Positions 54,574 to 55,539 of a stretch of 55,539 bases of DNA are shown one piece after another. The notes beneath the pieces are model-generated. The model saw only the letters and a list, made by a program, of their open reading frames with translations. It had not been told where the DNA came from and did not search any database. Position numbers and translations under genes: made by a program. Numbering within the stretch: the stretch's first letter is position 1; each line of letters begins with the position of its first letter. Source of the stretch: Thalassospira sp. HF15 (GTDB lineage: Bacteria > Pseudomonadota > Alphaproteobacteria > Rhodospirillales > Thalassospiraceae); the NCBI RefSeq assembly GCF_011806525.1, contig NZ_JAAVKI010000010.1, positions 1 to 55,539 on the forward strand. Reading direction: 5' to 3'.

Positions 54574-55539
54574 TTACGTCCCGCTTTTGCCAAAGGCGTG
54601 CTCAAGCGCGCCCTGAAGATTCTTGACCACCGAGAAGGCATCTTTTAGATGGCTGCGTTCAAACGCCGAAAGGCTTTCAGGCTGCAGGAAGTTATCGGGC
54701 CGTTCGCCATGTCGGATCTGCCGAACCTGATGTTTAAGGCGCGTGATGCTGATAAACTCAAAGGCATCAAGCAGGTCGGAAGCCCCTTGATTGCTGATGG
54801 ACGGGAATGATTTGACAGCATTGAGCCGTTCATAGGTGTTCACTGCCTCTACCCCGTTGGCAAGAGCATGAATCCGGGCAAGATCGACGATTGGCACCAC
54901 GCCGTTATGTTTCAGATCCAGTGTCTTGTCGTGTTCGCCGCCACGGATCATGACAAAGTTCTTGAAGAAACCAAGCGGGACGTGATGGGTCAGGGCATTG
55001 CCCACCATATAGGCCTGGAAGATCCGGTTGTCCTTGGCCTTCGAAACAATCATGCGGTGCAGGTCTTCAAACAGGCTTTTGGTCCCGTGAACCGGGCGCA
55101 GGTCGAACCAGACAGAACACAGCATCAATGATTTTGGTTCGGGCTGTTCGATCCATTTGTTGAAATATTTCTGCCAGGTGCGGGCGGGTTGGCGCCATTC
55201 TTCGGTCTTGGCCATCATATCGCCGGGGCAATATACATAGCCAACTCTGTGCAGGCCATCGCAGACGTAATCGGCCAGCTTTTTGAAATAGTCCCCATGC
55301 TGATCGGGATCATAGCCGTCATCAATGATCAGGCAGTTGTCCTGATCTGAAAGCGCGGTTTGTTCCTGACGGCCCTGCGATCCGCCTGCCATCCAGACAT
55401 AGGGAACCGGCGGGGGACCAAATTCTTCCTCGGCCAGTTGCAGAAGGCGGGCGGTTGCAGCATCTGACAGGGTGGTTACGATATGGCCAGCATTTTGGGA
55501 CGTTGCGCCCGCTTCGATCAGGGGGCTTAGAAGCTCCGG
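54574..55539 (-). CDS. DUF294-type nucleotidyltransferase protein, C-terminal part (cut by window edge)
   Basis: The frame is open through the right window edge, so the N-terminus is missing; 321 residues are visible. MAGGSQGRQEQTALSDQDNC holds the GS...R.E....SD.D motif of the GlnD-like nucleotidyltransferase domain (DUF294), and the following region matches its substrate-binding partner domain (DUF294_C: LFEDLHRMI, GVVPIVDLARIHAL). Full-length relatives usually start with cyclic-nucleotide-binding and CBS domains, which would lie outside the window. The downstream exonuclease gene follows at once. Confidence 0.87.
   Translation of the reverse strand, partial: PELLSPLIEAGATSQNAGHIVTTLSDAATARLLQLAEEEFGPPPVPYVWMAGGSQGRQEQTALSDQDNCLIIDDGYDPDQHGDYFKKLADYVCDGLHRVGYVYCPGDMMAKTEEWRQPARTWQKYFNKWIEQPEPKSLMLCSVWFDLRPVHGTKSLFEDLHRMIVSKAKDNRIFQAYMVGNALTHHVPLGFFKNFVMIRGGEHDKTLDLKHNGVVPIVDLARIHALANGVEAVNTYERLNAVKSFPSISNQGASDLLDAFEFISITRLKHQVRQIRHGERPDNFLQPESLSAFERSHLKDAFSVVKNLQGALEHAFGKSGT

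Noticed and set aside
1..55539. tRNA, rRNA, complete insertion sequences, integrases, toxin-antitoxin or defence genes
   Set aside because: None could be recognised on either strand in this reading; short degenerate elements could still have been missed.

Overview
The window reads as chromosomal DNA of a marine-type alphaproteobacterium. The gene content resembles Rhodospirillales such as Thalassospira, but that is an inference from gene style and not from any marker gene. Moderate GC coding DNA, tight sugar-uptake operons with ATGA overlaps, a rhizobia/Caulobacter-like inositol operon and RpiR/LacI local regulators all fit. No rRNA, tRNA, CRISPR array or complete insertion sequence was seen.

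Left part (1-15917): a type I secretion locus. Three paralogous VCBS/cadherin-like RTX proteins (one cut by the window edge, then about 1619 and 1135 residues) surround one HlyB-type ABC exporter and one HlyD-type adaptor. The paralogues share repeat domains and an almost identical C-terminal tail, but each carries a different passenger domain before the calcium-binding repeats: a lectin/SPRY-like fold, a duplicated propeller-like module, or a SPRY domain. A lone propeller lipoprotein (1580-2650) sits between the first two, in DNA rich in small repeats.

Middle part (16142-28198): myo-inositol use. It holds a Gfo/Idh/MocA oxidoreductase divergent from an RpiR-type regulator, then iolG, then a seven-gene run: sugar-binding protein, permease, ATPase, iolC fused to an aldolase-like DUF2090 domain, iolD, iolE and iolB. 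Three near-identical GAA-N6-TTC palindromes lie in the three control regions, which points to one RpiR/IolR regulon. iolA is not in the window.

Next (28293-46459): a soluble GAF histidine kinase and its NarL-type response regulator, divergent from a sugar ABC operon (binding protein, double ATPase, two permeases, SMP-30 lactonase). Then comes a LacI regulator divergent from a second sugar locus with an epimerase, a binding protein, a Gfo/Idh/MocA dehydrogenase, a second binding protein, a double ATPase, a permease, a single ATPase and another permease. A shared 15-bp AT-rich sequence before two of these units is a good candidate LacI operator. Hairpins follow every sugar-binding-protein gene.

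Right part (46906-55539): a small membrane protein, a pair of transglutaminase-like genes (one lacking the usual histidine), a decayed 2-hydroxyacid dehydrogenase end, an orphan DUF1989 protein, modABC for molybdate uptake, a small membrane protein, and a DEDDh exonuclease beside a DUF294-type nucleotidyltransferase gene that runs off the window.
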